In this document: piece after piece, positions 52,086 to 63,925 of the stretch
How positions within the stretch are numbered: position 1 is the stretch's first letter
Layout: each line of letters starts with the position of its first letter
Source: Anoplopoma fimbria
Taxonomy: Eukaryota > Chordata > Actinopteri > Perciformes > Anoplopomatidae
Reading direction: 5' to 3'
DNA: 64,000 bases
Assembly: GCF_027596085.1 (NCBI RefSeq)
Contig: NC_072472.1
Location: forward strand, 9,126,219 to 9,190,218
Position numbers and translations under genes: made by a program
The notes under the pieces: generated by a model
Databases searched by the model: none
The model's input: only the letters and a program-made list of their open reading frames with translations
Told to the model about the DNA's origin: nothing

Positions 52086-54172
52086 GACTATGACGAGTGT
52101 GCATATAGACCATTTTTTCTTGTGAAAAGTTCAAAGATTTTTACCTAAGAGCATTCCGAGCAGCTGCACAAAAAAAAGAGGAGCGCTGTGAAATTTGAAT
52201 GTGAAATCATAATTAATCTCACTAGTTACACCTGTTCTTTTCCTGCTATGACAAGTCAAAGTGTTGAAATATGCTTTTGATGACATCAGAGAAATTAGTC
52301 CATTCTTTCCTAAATCCCTTCCACATTACTCCGTCTTCCATAATTAGCAGTCTTCATTAAACCGATAATAGAGCAGCAAGAAGAAAAAATAAAAACCAAA
52401 TCAAGCAATCAAACCCAAATTAGTTCTGACTAAGACAGAAACAGGGGGAGGGAGCGCGAGGGAGTACAGATGAGGACAGTAGAGGATGGGAATACAAAAC
52501 AGAAGGCGGGTGAGTAAGTAGCAACTCAGGGCATTATCAGATAATACCTGGGCAATGGAAAGTCACAGAGCTGGAAAAGAGACGGACATGCAGTCGTAAC
52601 TATCAAAGATCAATGAGAAGGCTTGAAGGGTAGCCTGAAACCCAGAGTAATTACAGGGGATCAGTGAGGTTATCATCAAAGGTCTCCCCCTCTCCAACCC
52701 CCTTCCAATCGGCTGATGGATGAGAGACTTCTTGGCCAATGGACAACAGGACCATTGAGATTAATCCCGCAATAAAAGGACCATTACTTCTCATTGGCAT
52801 GACGAGAGGTCCATTCGTTATGGCAAATGGTTCTTTTTGTATGATTGTGTGAGACTGAGCTCCACAATTAGGAGACCCCGGTTCATGTGTCATCACCAGG
52901 CCAAGAACGTTGGAGATTGAGACGGAGCTGCAGATGATAGGCTTGGGGGTTACGAAAGAGAGACTCTGGGAAAAAGGAGAGGGAGAGAAAGAGATAAGTG
53001 GCTGACAGAGCAGGAGGGTAGAAGAGCGGAAAGATAGCAAATCAGCCATGTTGGAGAGGTTTCTTTTTTTTTTAATGGAGGAAACCAGTGGGAAAATGGG
53101 GGACGAGGTGTTTTAAAGCAAGACGAAAAAAAAGAGATGGCTGGATGGCTGGCTGGTTGACAGGCGGCCCGTAGTGTAGACACCTAAGTAGACAGCTCTT
53201 AAATGGCTGTCTGTCAGAGCAGCAAAGGCTTCCCTCTGTTCCACTCCTTCAAATGAGCTCATTATGGTTCAGGCCATTACGGCATGAACTCTCTGTTTGG
53301 AGGATGCTGAGATGTCATTAGACATGAGTGAGGTGGGAAAGAAAGAGGCAAAATAATGGGAAAGTCGGCGGGGAACCAAGAAAGGGATGGTAGAAGTGAG
53401 AGAAACACAGACTGAAAGGCGAAGGAAGGGGGGATAAACTAACCAAATTGAGACCAATAAGAGAAGTATAGCGGTTGTAATGAGGGAAAATAGGATGAAA
53501 GAAGAAGTAAGGGAATTAGGTTACAGAGAAAATGAGGTTTAATATACATTAAGGGATCACAAACTTTCACAGATCCACATTCTCTGTGAAGTAACTTGGA
53601 TATTGTGTTACCAAGGAAGGTTTTCTAGACCGAATGAGGAGTGCCCAGTATTTAAGTGGATTGGTCTATTATCTCATATCTTTTTTTTTTATATATTTCT
53701 AACTGTATTGAGTATGGTCTGTTAGGGCAAAGTGTTGTGATACATTTCCAATTTGTTCTATTATTTTAAGCTACTGAGTTTTTTTTTTAAATGTCAATTT
53801 AAATTATTGTAAATAAACAAAAAACAAAAGTCTTAAACTAACTCAGCACCAGATATCTTTATTGCCTATATTCATTAACTATACGTGCATGGTTAGTAAT
53901 GTTTGGGGCATACTGTACTACAAACTCGGCTATGAGAGCATTCCTTATTGGCACAGCCAGCAATGAGCTCTTTTGCAAACGTAACATTTAGGCTGGCCAC
54001 AGTGCCGATAGTTGTGTCTCCTTCATGTGAGACTTTTGTGGCTGGAGGACATTTCTCTAACTTTTCATCCACAGAGCATATATTTGCATTCTAATACATC
54101 ACTCCATTTAACTACGTTTTGGTAGACCAAGATTTGCGTATGTGAGCTCAGGGCTCTTTACCCCTGAGGTTC

Positions 54173-54176
<4 letters not shown>
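52086..54176. other. Non-coding DNA with candidate regulatory block and purine tracts
   Basis: No gene was supported. The block at about 52660-52930 is repeat-free and carries CTTGGCCAATGGACAAC, CCATTGAGATTAATCCC (a TAATCC bicoid-type site) and GCAATAAAAGGACC. It looks like a conserved non-coding element, although a 132-codon antisense frame crosses it. The plus strand is purine-rich at about 52965-53150 and 53330-53510. Confidence 0.4.

Positions 54177-54249
<73 letters not shown>
54177..54249. repeat. (AC)n microsatellite, about 36 units
   Basis: A nearly pure AC array immediately upstream of a perfect 36-bp tandem duplication. Cys-Val frames on the minus strand are artefacts. Confidence 0.98.
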
Positions 54250-54254
<5 letters not shown>

Positions 54255-54280
54255 AGATCAGTAGAGACAAACGTGCCAAT

Positions 54281-54352
54281 GCAGAAAAACAGACATGCAA
54301 ACAGACCTTTAAGGTTGCAGAAAAACAGACATGCAAACAGACCTTTAAGGTT
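54281..54352. repeat. Perfect 36-bp tandem duplication
   Basis: The unit starts GCAGAAAAACAGACATGCAA and ends ACAGACCTTTAAGGTT. It occurs twice with no mismatch (54281-54316 and 54317-54352), 31 bp downstream of the AC array. Identity implies a recent event or a current copy-number polymorphism. Confidence 0.97.
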
Positions 54353-56497
54353 GGTTAGACAGTGAGCCAACTAAATGTCAGATTGGCAGATGCTCTATCT
54401 TAGCGTCTGGCTCCTTTCATTTTCATCTGTTTACCCAACCCACAAATACAAAACATGCCCTAATCAATTATGATTCAGCCAAATGTCAAATAAAGGTGGA
54501 ATGTTTAATGACACTTGGCTTAATGATAGTTTGGTTTGTATCAGATTGATTATGACTCAATGAATGTTTGACAATCTTTCTGTTCATGTTTACCAAAGAT
54601 TAAAATCAAGAGACATGTTTAACAGTGATTATAAACAATATACACATCATTCACATCATTCCCTATTGAGTAAGTAAAGTTAATTAAATGAATCCCTGAA
54701 TATTAAATGTCACGTAAAAGGATTGTTATCATGTTTGGAAAACTTTTTACATGACAAACGCCCATAATGAGAGATAATGAATATAAATAATGTGCAATAC
54801 AAAATAAATCTTTGTTTATACTGAGGGCATTTATTAAATATTCTACCTGGCTGATTTTAATCCCCATAAAATAACTTCCTCTGCTGTAACTGGAGGCTTT
54901 ATAGAACAGTTCCATCTGAGGAAAACAAATCCCATCAAATTAGTGTCGGGGAACAGCATAGCAACATGTGATAAGTTTTGCCTGAAGGTTGGTCGATCTA
55001 AATGGAAAACTGAAAGTGTATTGGAATAACATAATGGTTATGGTTATGATCATGATTATGGTTATGATTATGATATCAGTAGCTTGTGTGACCCACACAG
55101 CTTTTAATTAGCCCTGCCTTCTCATCTGTTCACTGTTAGCTTTACAGATAATGCTGCTGTCTGTCAACAGCTGTTGGTGTGTACTGATTATATTTTGCAT
55201 TACCACTTTTAAACTAGAGGCCCAGAACTGATACAGAGTTGGTGGGTATCCAGTAATAAAATACAATATCTACGGGGATTCATAATTAGCAAATGGCCAG
55301 TGAGGATGGATGGTTCCTTCTCTTTTTCTCTCTTCTCTGCTGCGGAAACCTCACTACATCAAAACTTTAAATGAGCAGCATCCATTCAACTCTGTGTGCA
55401 CAGGAACAGAATAGCCCTACTGCCTTTTGCCAGCCCTCTAAACTGCATTTAGAGAAGCTAACTTCTATTGGATGCCACAGGCAATAAGTGGACCATCAAG
55501 GACACCGTTTCAATATTAATACACAATATTAAGTGCTAATTATTTCTTAATCTTAACAGATCTTAAACGTTGGGATCACACAACAAAAAAAGCAACACAG
55601 CAAAAAACTAGCAGAAACTTACTCATATCTGTAGACAAATGATGCACTTAAACAACAATTTTGCAGGCAGTCCCTCAGGCCATAACTCTAGCCAGCTCCC
55701 CAAACATCTGCTGTACCCCCACTGCTCGGTAGATCAAGATCCATGAGTTTGCACAGTGCTACTAGGACAGCGTGACTTTATGGGCCACAGGGGTGGTGGT
55801 TGCTGTGCTGCAAGTGCATACTTTGTCACTCCACCAGCAGAGCCGCCTGTGAGAGGTCATAGATATAGAATGAGGTTCTCCATCCATCTTATCGTGGGGA
55901 TATACGTATGCATCCAGCAGTTGTGTCACATACCCTGTAAGATATTTATACAGTTTGTGAGAGAAATAATAGAAGAATATATAAACACATTTTTTACAAT
56001 GTTCCTTGATATTTTATATATTTCTTTGCCAAATAAGATAGTTTATTAATACAAAGAAGCCATATCAACAATAAGAATATTGAAAACAGCTTTCTCGTGA
56101 TCGTCTTATTTCAGCAGAAAACAACCCGCATATATAAAGTCAAAAATAAAGACTACGGCCTGTTTACTATAGTTAACTTTTTTCAAAGAAATCGATTGAA
56201 AATGAAGAATTGTAATTATAACACACTCCACTATCGGGTTGGCATATCCTGATTGGCTAGCTATGCCTATGCACATTTTTAGTGGGCGAATGTTTCATCT
56301 TGATTAGCAATTGAGTCAATTAGAGGAATCCTACTGTGTTTATAGAACCTTTGATTTATCTTAAGAGCATCTCTACAGTCTAAGGCCGATATATAGTATG
56401 CTTTTGGCCATATAACATCTGTGTCATGAAAGAAAAAATTGAAAAGAAAGAACACATATTTCATCATTACAGTGAACAAAAAAGAAAAAAAAAGTGT

Positions 56498-56513
56498 GTC
56501 CATTTACCATTTA
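56498..56513 (+). mobile_element. 16-bp fragment identical to the SINE 3' tail
   Basis: GTCCATTTACCATTTA here is identical to the last 16 bp of the SINE at 26945-27220 (positions 27205-27220). An exact 16-mer shared by chance within 64 kb is unlikely, though AT-rich composition raises the odds. It may be the stub of a severely 5'-truncated copy or of the partner LINE. Nothing else of the element is recognisable upstream, where there is an A-rich run. Confidence 0.35.
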
Positions 56514-56521
56514 AGCGCCCC

Positions 56522-56535
56522 CTGCCCTCTACTGG
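56522..56535 (-). promoter_or_regulatory. CTCF-like motif, minus strand, 14 of 14
   Basis: The minus strand reads CCAGTAGAGGGCAG, matching the known CTCF core CCASYAGRKGGCRS at every position. It sits 8 bp after a SINE-tail fragment, and some CTCF sites in vertebrates are known to have been spread by SINEs. It is the best motif match among the CTCF-like sites noted. Occupancy is inference. Confidence 0.45.
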
Positions 56536-59510
56536 TGTTAAAAACCTAATTAGACAAAAAAGTCTAACTGACTAAGTACACGCAAAGAGTTTCTTGGCAG
56601 TGGTATATATATCTATGGGGAGGCTCATGGTGTTTGTCCACTGAGACCACCCTCTCAAAAAATATTTTTAGACAGAGATGTTTTATGGGCCATTTGAAAG
56701 GTGTATAGATGATCTGGCTTGTTGCTAGTTGTTGCCCCCCAAGCCCCACCCCGAGGGAGTAATACTAGGGTACAATGTTACTTTATGGGATCTATGATGT
56801 ATGGGCTAATAGCTGTGGGAGCTTGTTTCCCTCCATGGAGGTCCCTGTGCTCTCAGAGGTGGTGTGGGTGGATGCCACATACTGTGACAGTCTATGATCA
56901 TATTTCATGATGAAGAAAAAACTATGTATCGATCTATTAGCTTACAGCTGGGTGAAATGGAAGTTTCCAAACAGTAGCTTACTTTAGAGAGTTTCATCCG
57001 AGGACTTAATGTTTTTGTTCCTTTCTGATACCTCAGAGAGATGACCATAGGTATCACCTTGGTCCCCCACTCTTCATATATCTTACTGTCTCCCTCCTTC
57101 CCTTTCTTGCTTTTTTTGGTCTCTCTCTCTATCCTCTGATATTTTTGTATCACACCCCTCTCTCCTCTGTACTTTCTTGAAATACAATATCTATTTATGG
57201 TTCTTTTCCCCAAAGATGTTCATAAGACCACTGATATCTATCTTGATCTGACCAGCACTTGAATGCAGAGCCATTCTTTCTTCAAGAAACTGAAGGTGAC
57301 TAATATCTGAAGTTTTGTACAAAACTCATATTTTAAGGACAATGTGCTCCATTTTTACATTTGACTTAGTTAGGTTCACACTGTTAAATTACAAGGAAAA
57401 TAAGACTAGTAGACAAAGCCAGATGGACTGACAGATTAACCCATTTGATGGGTAGAGTTTTGGTACTGTAACCCCTCATCCCTAAATATGTCTAGTCAAT
57501 GTGAATTGTACCCAGTGAATAAGAACAGCAATTGAAGGAAAGGGAAAGTTTCTTACAATGTGTAACTTTTTTTTTTTCTCCAATGAATTGATTAAAGGTT
57601 TCTGCTACGGGTAAGGTATACATTTAGAGTAAAAGAGGTAGAAGAAGTGCTGTACTACTATTGCAGTAATTTTAACAGTGAGGGCAGGTTTAAAATGTTT
57701 ATTTATTTGAGTTTTTAAAAAAAGGGAATTCTCTTCTACCTGTTGCACACTGAGACACAGAGTGTGACGATAACAAATGCATTATCGTACAGTACATTAT
57801 AAGTGGGCGTGTTAAAGGCTGTGACAGTCATAGTAAATCACATTGTTTCCCTTTATAACACAGGGCTTTCCCTATCATGACACATTGACTGTCTGAAAGT
57901 CCTGTGGAGAGTTTTCCTCGGAGAAAACTAACTCTTTGTTGGGATGAGCAGAGCTTCAAATATGAATACAGCAGCTCACATATAATGCCAAGAGCAGATT
58001 TTGACTCTTTCTAAGTTGATTTTTGTGCGCCATATATACAATGTCAGTAGAATTTAAAATGTGGTCAAGCTAGATTTGAATGTTTCACATGCAAACATGA
58101 TTGCCGACAATCTGAAAACAAAACAGCTGGCTGCTTAATCTTCATATTGTTTCAGTGGTTATTTTTGCAACAGCTGGTGGTTGTTGCACACAATTCAATT
58201 GGATCTGCTGTGCATAATTGTGTCTTGGCAGTGAGCAACATCACTCCAGTTAGAGACTGCAGCTGAAACGGATACCTGCTGTCATCAGAGAAAAGTAAAT
58301 GCCTTCTGTATAGGCTGCTAACTACTAGCATTACAGAGTTTGAAATAGTCATTTAATCGGACATAATAAGTATAAGACATACTTTTATTTCTATGTGATC
58401 ATATCAGCAACTTTAAAGAAAAAACATTGCATAAAAGTGGAAAGACGACATAAAACATTGATAAAGCTGTGTATGAAATATTAGTAAACACAGCTGTGTT
58501 GAGCTGTCGGCCTGCTCAGAACAGGCTGGTGGGGGACAAACTCATCCTTGGCACCAAGGTTGCAGTGTGTGACTGGGTTGCCAACAAAGAGGTTGAAATG
58601 CTGCTGGGCTGTGACTAAATACCTGCATTGTTGTCTGTTAGTAGAGACTCACCTGGTGTTCTACTGTATTTGTTTAGCAAAATGTTATGAAGTGGCTGCC
58701 TGATGTTGCTAGGGTGGTGCTGAGTATTTCCTAGAATGCCGCGCACTGGGACTCTGTTCGTGTTTTCAGCACCATGGAGAGCGACAGCAGGGGTACGAGT
58801 CCATAGAAAAATCCCTTGAAAATGCACAAATACAAAAATATCTACATTAATCCGAAATAGGTCACATGCAAGCCAAAAGCCCCAGTATCAATTCAAATAT
58901 GTCACAATGTACTGTATGATTCACAGCTATTGATCCTGACTGTGTGAAACAGGCTGTAAACAAGTGAAAGCTTTCCCCATTGTCTGTTAGCGATGTGTGA
59001 ACCAGGACATAGCAGCGGGGTGCTTCCTTTCATCTACAATTTATCCCTCTTCTTCACACATACACAAAGGTCTTCGTCACCCCTTTGCTTTTCACAGATC
59101 ATCCTTGTCTCTCTTAGCTGTTCCTGAACCATCTCTCTGTTTCTCTCTCTCTCTCTCCATCTCTCTCCTCTTTCATTCTCACATTTCCATTCTCTTATAA
59201 TGCCCTCTCTACCTCGTTCCTTTCCTGTTGCTTTCTTTCGTCGCTGCTTTCATCCATGTACTCCTCCACTCTGTTCTTTAATTTCCTGCGCATGAAAGAT
59301 TCATCTGACTGTTTTAATAATAAATAAGGAGGCACAGTTGAAAAGTGCAGAAGACACCCTTGACTACAGCAGCAAGGATCCAAAAGACAGGGAGAGTAGT
59401 AGTCCTGCTCTGGCTGGCCTTTATTCCCTCCATCCCTCCCCTCTATTAATCTTTCTGTCTTTGTCACTATGTCTCTTTCATTCTTGCTTTCCCAAAGCAT
59501 CCTGGATGAC

Positions 59511-59600
59511 ACCCTCTGGATAAAGACAAGGCACAGGATCAAAGTCGATGGCATGAGTGCCATCGACTTTGATCCTGTGCCTTGTCTTTATCCAGAGGGT
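59511..59600. repeat. Perfect 43-bp inverted repeat with 4-nt spacer
   Basis: The left arm 59511-59553 (starting ACCCTCTGGATAAAGACAAG) and right arm 59558-59600 (ending CTTTATCCAGAGGGT) are exact reverse complements, separated only by TGAG. The flanks beyond do not match. A transcript would form a 43-bp fully paired hairpin. It could be a replication template-switch product, a recent foldback, or an assembly artefact. It is too perfect and long-stemmed for an ordinary miRNA precursor. Confidence 0.97.
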
Positions 59601-61480
59601 CCTTGTTATCCACAGCATACCACAGCATACTGATTCAGTGAGTCACTCAGACAAAGACTCATGATGCTGTCACACTGACAGTTCGTTGTCTGGTTTGAAA
59701 CCTGATGTTGAAGAGTTCTCGTTGCTCAAATACAAGCAAAGTGGGATTTCCTTTTGAGACACACTATATCCAAACTTTTTTTCAATAGATGAGAAAAGTG
59801 AGAAATGATTGCTAAAGGAAGGGAACCAAATCAAATCCAAGTTCATGTAATAAAACGGTGTTATAAATGCAATAATGGACTAAACAGAAAGTAAAGTTTG
59901 GATGTTAATATCAGATTGTGGTTTGACCTTGAGTATATATATACCAACACATTTTACTTAATTCTGACAGCAATTTTTTTTTTATGGGCTTGGACTGGGA
60001 CAGTTGTGCATTGTTTAAAACTGTCTATTTCTGGGCCGTTTTCTATTAGGCACAACTTGTGTTCACACCCCTAATGTGCAGTCTGCTTGGACGAAGACGC
60101 AGACCCACGATTTTAGGTGTCTCAATTCAATTATTTTGCCCAATTTGATGATTTTTAAATTTTTACATTTAAGAATTGCTCGTTTTGGGTTGTGAAACCT
60201 ATTCTAAATCATAAAACATGTTTAAAATGCATTGGTTTAAGTGGGAAATGTATTTTCACCAACTACAAAATAAGTCTGTAGGTTTACATTTGGATTTGCA
60301 TGGTTTTACAGATAAACAAAATGGTTTTGCTCTTGTTGACCAAGCAAAAAACTGACAAAATGTGTTTTGCATGAACACATTTTCTGTTATTCAGTCTGTC
60401 CGTCAGACTGACAATCAGTCAGTCAGGCACTCCATCCCTTATCCTCCTTGGACAGCCCAGAGAACCACTGGATAGCACCCAAAGACGAGTCTCACAACGG
60501 CTTCTTGCAATTCTTCATCCTAACACACTCCCTCTAACTTAGGTTGTGTTCCAAAACCCCAGGAGCCTGACAACATGTCTTTGTCACCAAGAACAACCTC
60601 ATCCCTCTCATAGTCCTTCCACTTCTACATACCTGCCTGAGGATTAAGTGCATAGAAAACTAAATCAGAAAAAAAAAGAACGTACATGTATCCCATTAGC
60701 TCAGAACAGAATCAACTCAGTGCTGTAAGAAGCTAGTAAAAACCTCTCCTGAGGTTTGTGCTGAAGTTGGGTCGATCATTCACAACAAACAGAGCGAAAC
60801 ATTGCCCTGCATTATTTATTTACCAAGGTGTGTTTACTTCGAGTCATTTACTCTTTAAAGGTTGCTTGTTAAAGTATTCGTTGACCCACACACTCTGCTG
60901 AACACGATGAGGGAGCAACACCTGAATGTCTGGCGGGGTGAAATACACATCATGGGCTTGAAAGCTCTCACTATGGATAGCCATCTCAAGTAGCCATGTT
61001 GGAACTGGTATCATTTCAATAGAGGGTCTCTATCTTTATTTCCTTTTGTAATCGTTGTATCATCATCTATTTAACTCCCATCTGTACTTTTATTTCTGAC
61101 TTGCACTTTCCTTTTAAGTTTGAATTTGAATGATGCTCCATCAACAGCTAATGCTATGTTATGAGAAGAAAATGGAAAATGGATTTATAGTCCTAATTGT
61201 GACCGTTTCCTGTATCTCAGGCTTTCCATCCCTGCTCCTCTCTCTTCACTGCACGGTTTATAATCATTAAAATGAAATGCTTGAAGAGACTATGGTGTCT
61301 GACTATTCATAAGCTATGCATTGTAAACGCACTGCATATAATAGAATAAACCTATATTAGGAGGGCTGTCAGTGAGGATGTGCCCCAGAATTGCAAAGGG
61401 TAAAGCAGCTCAGAAATGCATTTGATGCGCTACACGCCCCATGATCATCCCATCAACTTTGCTCGATGTTGTGTGTCTGT
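59601..61480. other. Low-copy non-coding DNA
   Basis: No gene was found. A perfect 10-bp tandem duplication (CACAGCATAC twice, 59611-59630) lies 10 bp after the palindrome. CAGTCTG/CAGACTG forms a small inverted pair near 60394-60412, followed by CAGTCAGTCAG. The rest is unremarkable. Confidence 0.5.
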
Positions 61481-61522
<42 letters not shown>

Positions 61523-61523
61523 T
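61481..61523. repeat. (GA)n microsatellite
   Basis: A GA array of about 43 bp with one AAA interruption near 61496. A homopurine run of this type can adopt triplex (H-DNA) structures. Confidence 0.96.
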
Positions 61524-63839
61524 AGAAGAGTATTATAAATGGATTTCATTGACATGCAATATGGGATTTACGGGGAAAAGGCGACCATTCACTCATCTTC
61601 ATTAGATCTGGGGGGAGATGGTGAAGTAACACAGACCTTTATTTAGAAACTATCACAAAGAAGGGACACAAACAAAATCCTTCTGTGACACTCCGGCGTT
61701 AAGCTTCGTCACGCCTCTTAGCCGTTTGTCGCTGGCAAAAAAAGTGACACACAGAGTAAAAACAGCTTTTAAAGGTTTTGCAGCAGCCTATGTGGGCGGA
61801 GGCAGATGACACCACTATACGAGCCACTGCCAGCCATTTTCCGTTGATGAGATGTTTCATGCTTCTTTAAGCACAGATTGCAAAATAAGAGTCACGTTGT
61901 GTCCTCCAGTGCTGAGGGAAATGATTGTGGCCTTGAGGGTAAAGCTGCCTCAGAGTATGAAATGAATGTGCCAGTGAAGCATACCACATTAAGATGCTAT
62001 GGACCAGGGCGTGCACTTATTCTGCTGTTGATAATGCCCTTTGGTGTACTAGACTCACAAATAATCTACCACAGTGACAGCACACCGTGCCAGGCAGTTG
62101 TAATGGTGAGGATTTTATAAATCCCCCCCCCACAACAATAGAGAATCACTGACCTCGTAACTTCACTTTAGGTGATTTTTCACAGTTCAATAACTTTTTT
62201 TACATATTCAGTAGTGCAAAGAGTGTTCTGACCCTCAGCCATATAAAAATTGTCAGATCCATTTATAATATCTAAAATACCCAGCCAACATCCACTTCTT
62301 CATTTTTTAAATAAAGATATTTTTTACTAATACATAGAGATAATAAAGATACAACAATAAATCCAGGCCAGTACGCTGATAAATATGTTGTTTTCTGGAC
62401 TCTGGTACTCGGTTCATATTGATTGATGAAAGCCCATCATGTTTAACCCCAGGGGATCAAATGAGACCTTTACCAGAGCCCTGAAAACCAGCTTCAAATC
62501 CCAGGGTGGGGTATCTTGCTCTTTTATAATGAAATGCCTTATTAATCACTCCAAAACTGTTAAACTCAGAATAATACACAATTCAATTTAAACAGCAGCA
62601 ACACATAAAACTCAAATACCTACATGGCACAATAAGGCAGTAAAAGAATAAAGTAAATATAAGCTTAAAAGGGAAAACCATTAAATTTAAGATTAAATAG
62701 AATTGGAGAAAAGTGAAACATAAAAATATGCCTGCATATGAGATGGTCGGCAGTATAAAGCTGCATTAAGTCATCAAACTCATAGCAACAGAGCTCTAAA
62801 ATGATATCAGCTAAATGGGTTCTAATGGTGATAGCAACAAACTGTCTTCTTACTCATGAGTGAGGGAAAATGTGCGTCCCATTAGAGTCCTGTATCTTTC
62901 CACCCAGAAATGTAAGTGCATCTCAATCACTTTTTTCACACTCAAATTCCTCAGATTATTTAGAAATGTAATTAAATCCAAAGTTAATTTGATGATGGAG
63001 ATTGTTACACATTAGGAATAACTGACTCATACACCTTGGTTGCCAATTCTATCAAAACTTTTTTTGGCTGTAAAACTGCTTGGAAACTCTGCCTTCTAAT
63101 TTATTTTTCAATTACCAGCGAGGGAAAAAAGAGTCTTGGCCGTGGATTGAAACACTGGAGTGATGTTCCCTTTGAGATTAATTTAGCAGCAGTTCAACCA
63201 CAACCTACTTTGTCAGACACGTTGGTCAGTTGTTGTAGAAATGCTGCTGATTAAACCTCAAAAAGGGAGCAGTAATCCATCTCTTGTACCATCGCGCATA
63301 TCGCATACTGTATGTCCTTGTTTGTGGAAGATAAATATAACATATCAGGCAGTTCCTTTGTTGTGATTCTACTGGGGAACTAAAAAAACATCATTTTGTG
63401 ATGACTAAGAAGCAGCTGATGCCGGTACAGAGCTCCTTCAGCTTTGTACATTTTTTGATCTTTTGTTTTGTTTAGTTTTTTTCTGTCTTTTCCCTGAACA
63501 ATTCATGTTTTGGAAGACTATCAATGCTATTCTAAGTCCATTGGCCTGTAAATCACCTATGGAAATTCGTTTCCCTCGGATCACGCTGTATTCACTATTT
63601 AGAGTAGCCTGTATAAACTTTTATTTTAAAGAATGGAGTGTCCAGAATAAAGGACAAAATATGTTAATTCTGCATATTTTTAAAGAGGCACTTTGGATAA
63701 TGTTAATGCAGCCTGCACTCTTGTTTTGGTTTGTTTGTTGACCTCTGCATGCTGCAATATGTGGGACAGCAGGTTGAAGTCGAAATACTATTGTTCACAC
63801 CGATACTCTCTCCTGAGTATTGGCCATAGCATTTAGACA
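61524..63839. other. Low-copy non-coding DNA
   Basis: No gene was supported. The block at about 61680-61850 is relatively GC-rich with CTTCGTCACGCC (CRE-like half-site), TGTGGGCGGAGGC (GC-box-like) and CAGCCATTTTCCG (YY1-like). It could be regulatory, but no transcript start can be shown. A C10 homopolymer lies at about 62124-62133. The last open frames (72 and 92 codons) have no known domain. Confidence 0.45.
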
Positions 63840-63925
63840 ATGAGAGGGATGGGGGAGAAGAGGGAGAATAGGGAGGAAGAAATAGATAGGGAGAAAAAGG
63901 GAGAATAAGAGAGAAAGAGAAAGAT
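63840..63925. repeat. Polypurine low-complexity tract
   Basis: About 86 bp of plus strand made almost entirely of G and A in GGGAGAA/AGAGAAAG-like units with few T interruptions. It is low-complexity, imperfectly repeated and potentially triplex-forming. The Ser/Pro/Leu-rich antisense frame over it is an artefact. Confidence 0.9.

Larger units (their letters stand above)
54353..59510. other. Low-copy AT-rich non-coding DNA, no gene seen
   Basis: No gene or RNA gene was supported. An imperfect hexanucleotide patch of ATGGTT/ATGATT units lies at 55031-55074. A 16-bp SINE-tail match and a CTCF-like site near 56.5 kb are listed separately. Pyrimidine-rich stretches occur at 57070-57170 and 59130-59180. 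The block at 58500-58800 is GC-balanced and could be low-copy conserved or an old repeat. Confidence 0.5.

Noticed and set aside
52651..53049. 132-codon minus-strand open frame
   Set aside because: Crosses a candidate regulatory block and a purine tract; no domain.
59511..59600. The palindrome as a miRNA precursor
   Set aside because: The stem is perfectly paired for 43 bp with a 4-nt loop; animal miRNA hairpins have larger loops and mismatches, and no known mature miRNA was recognised.
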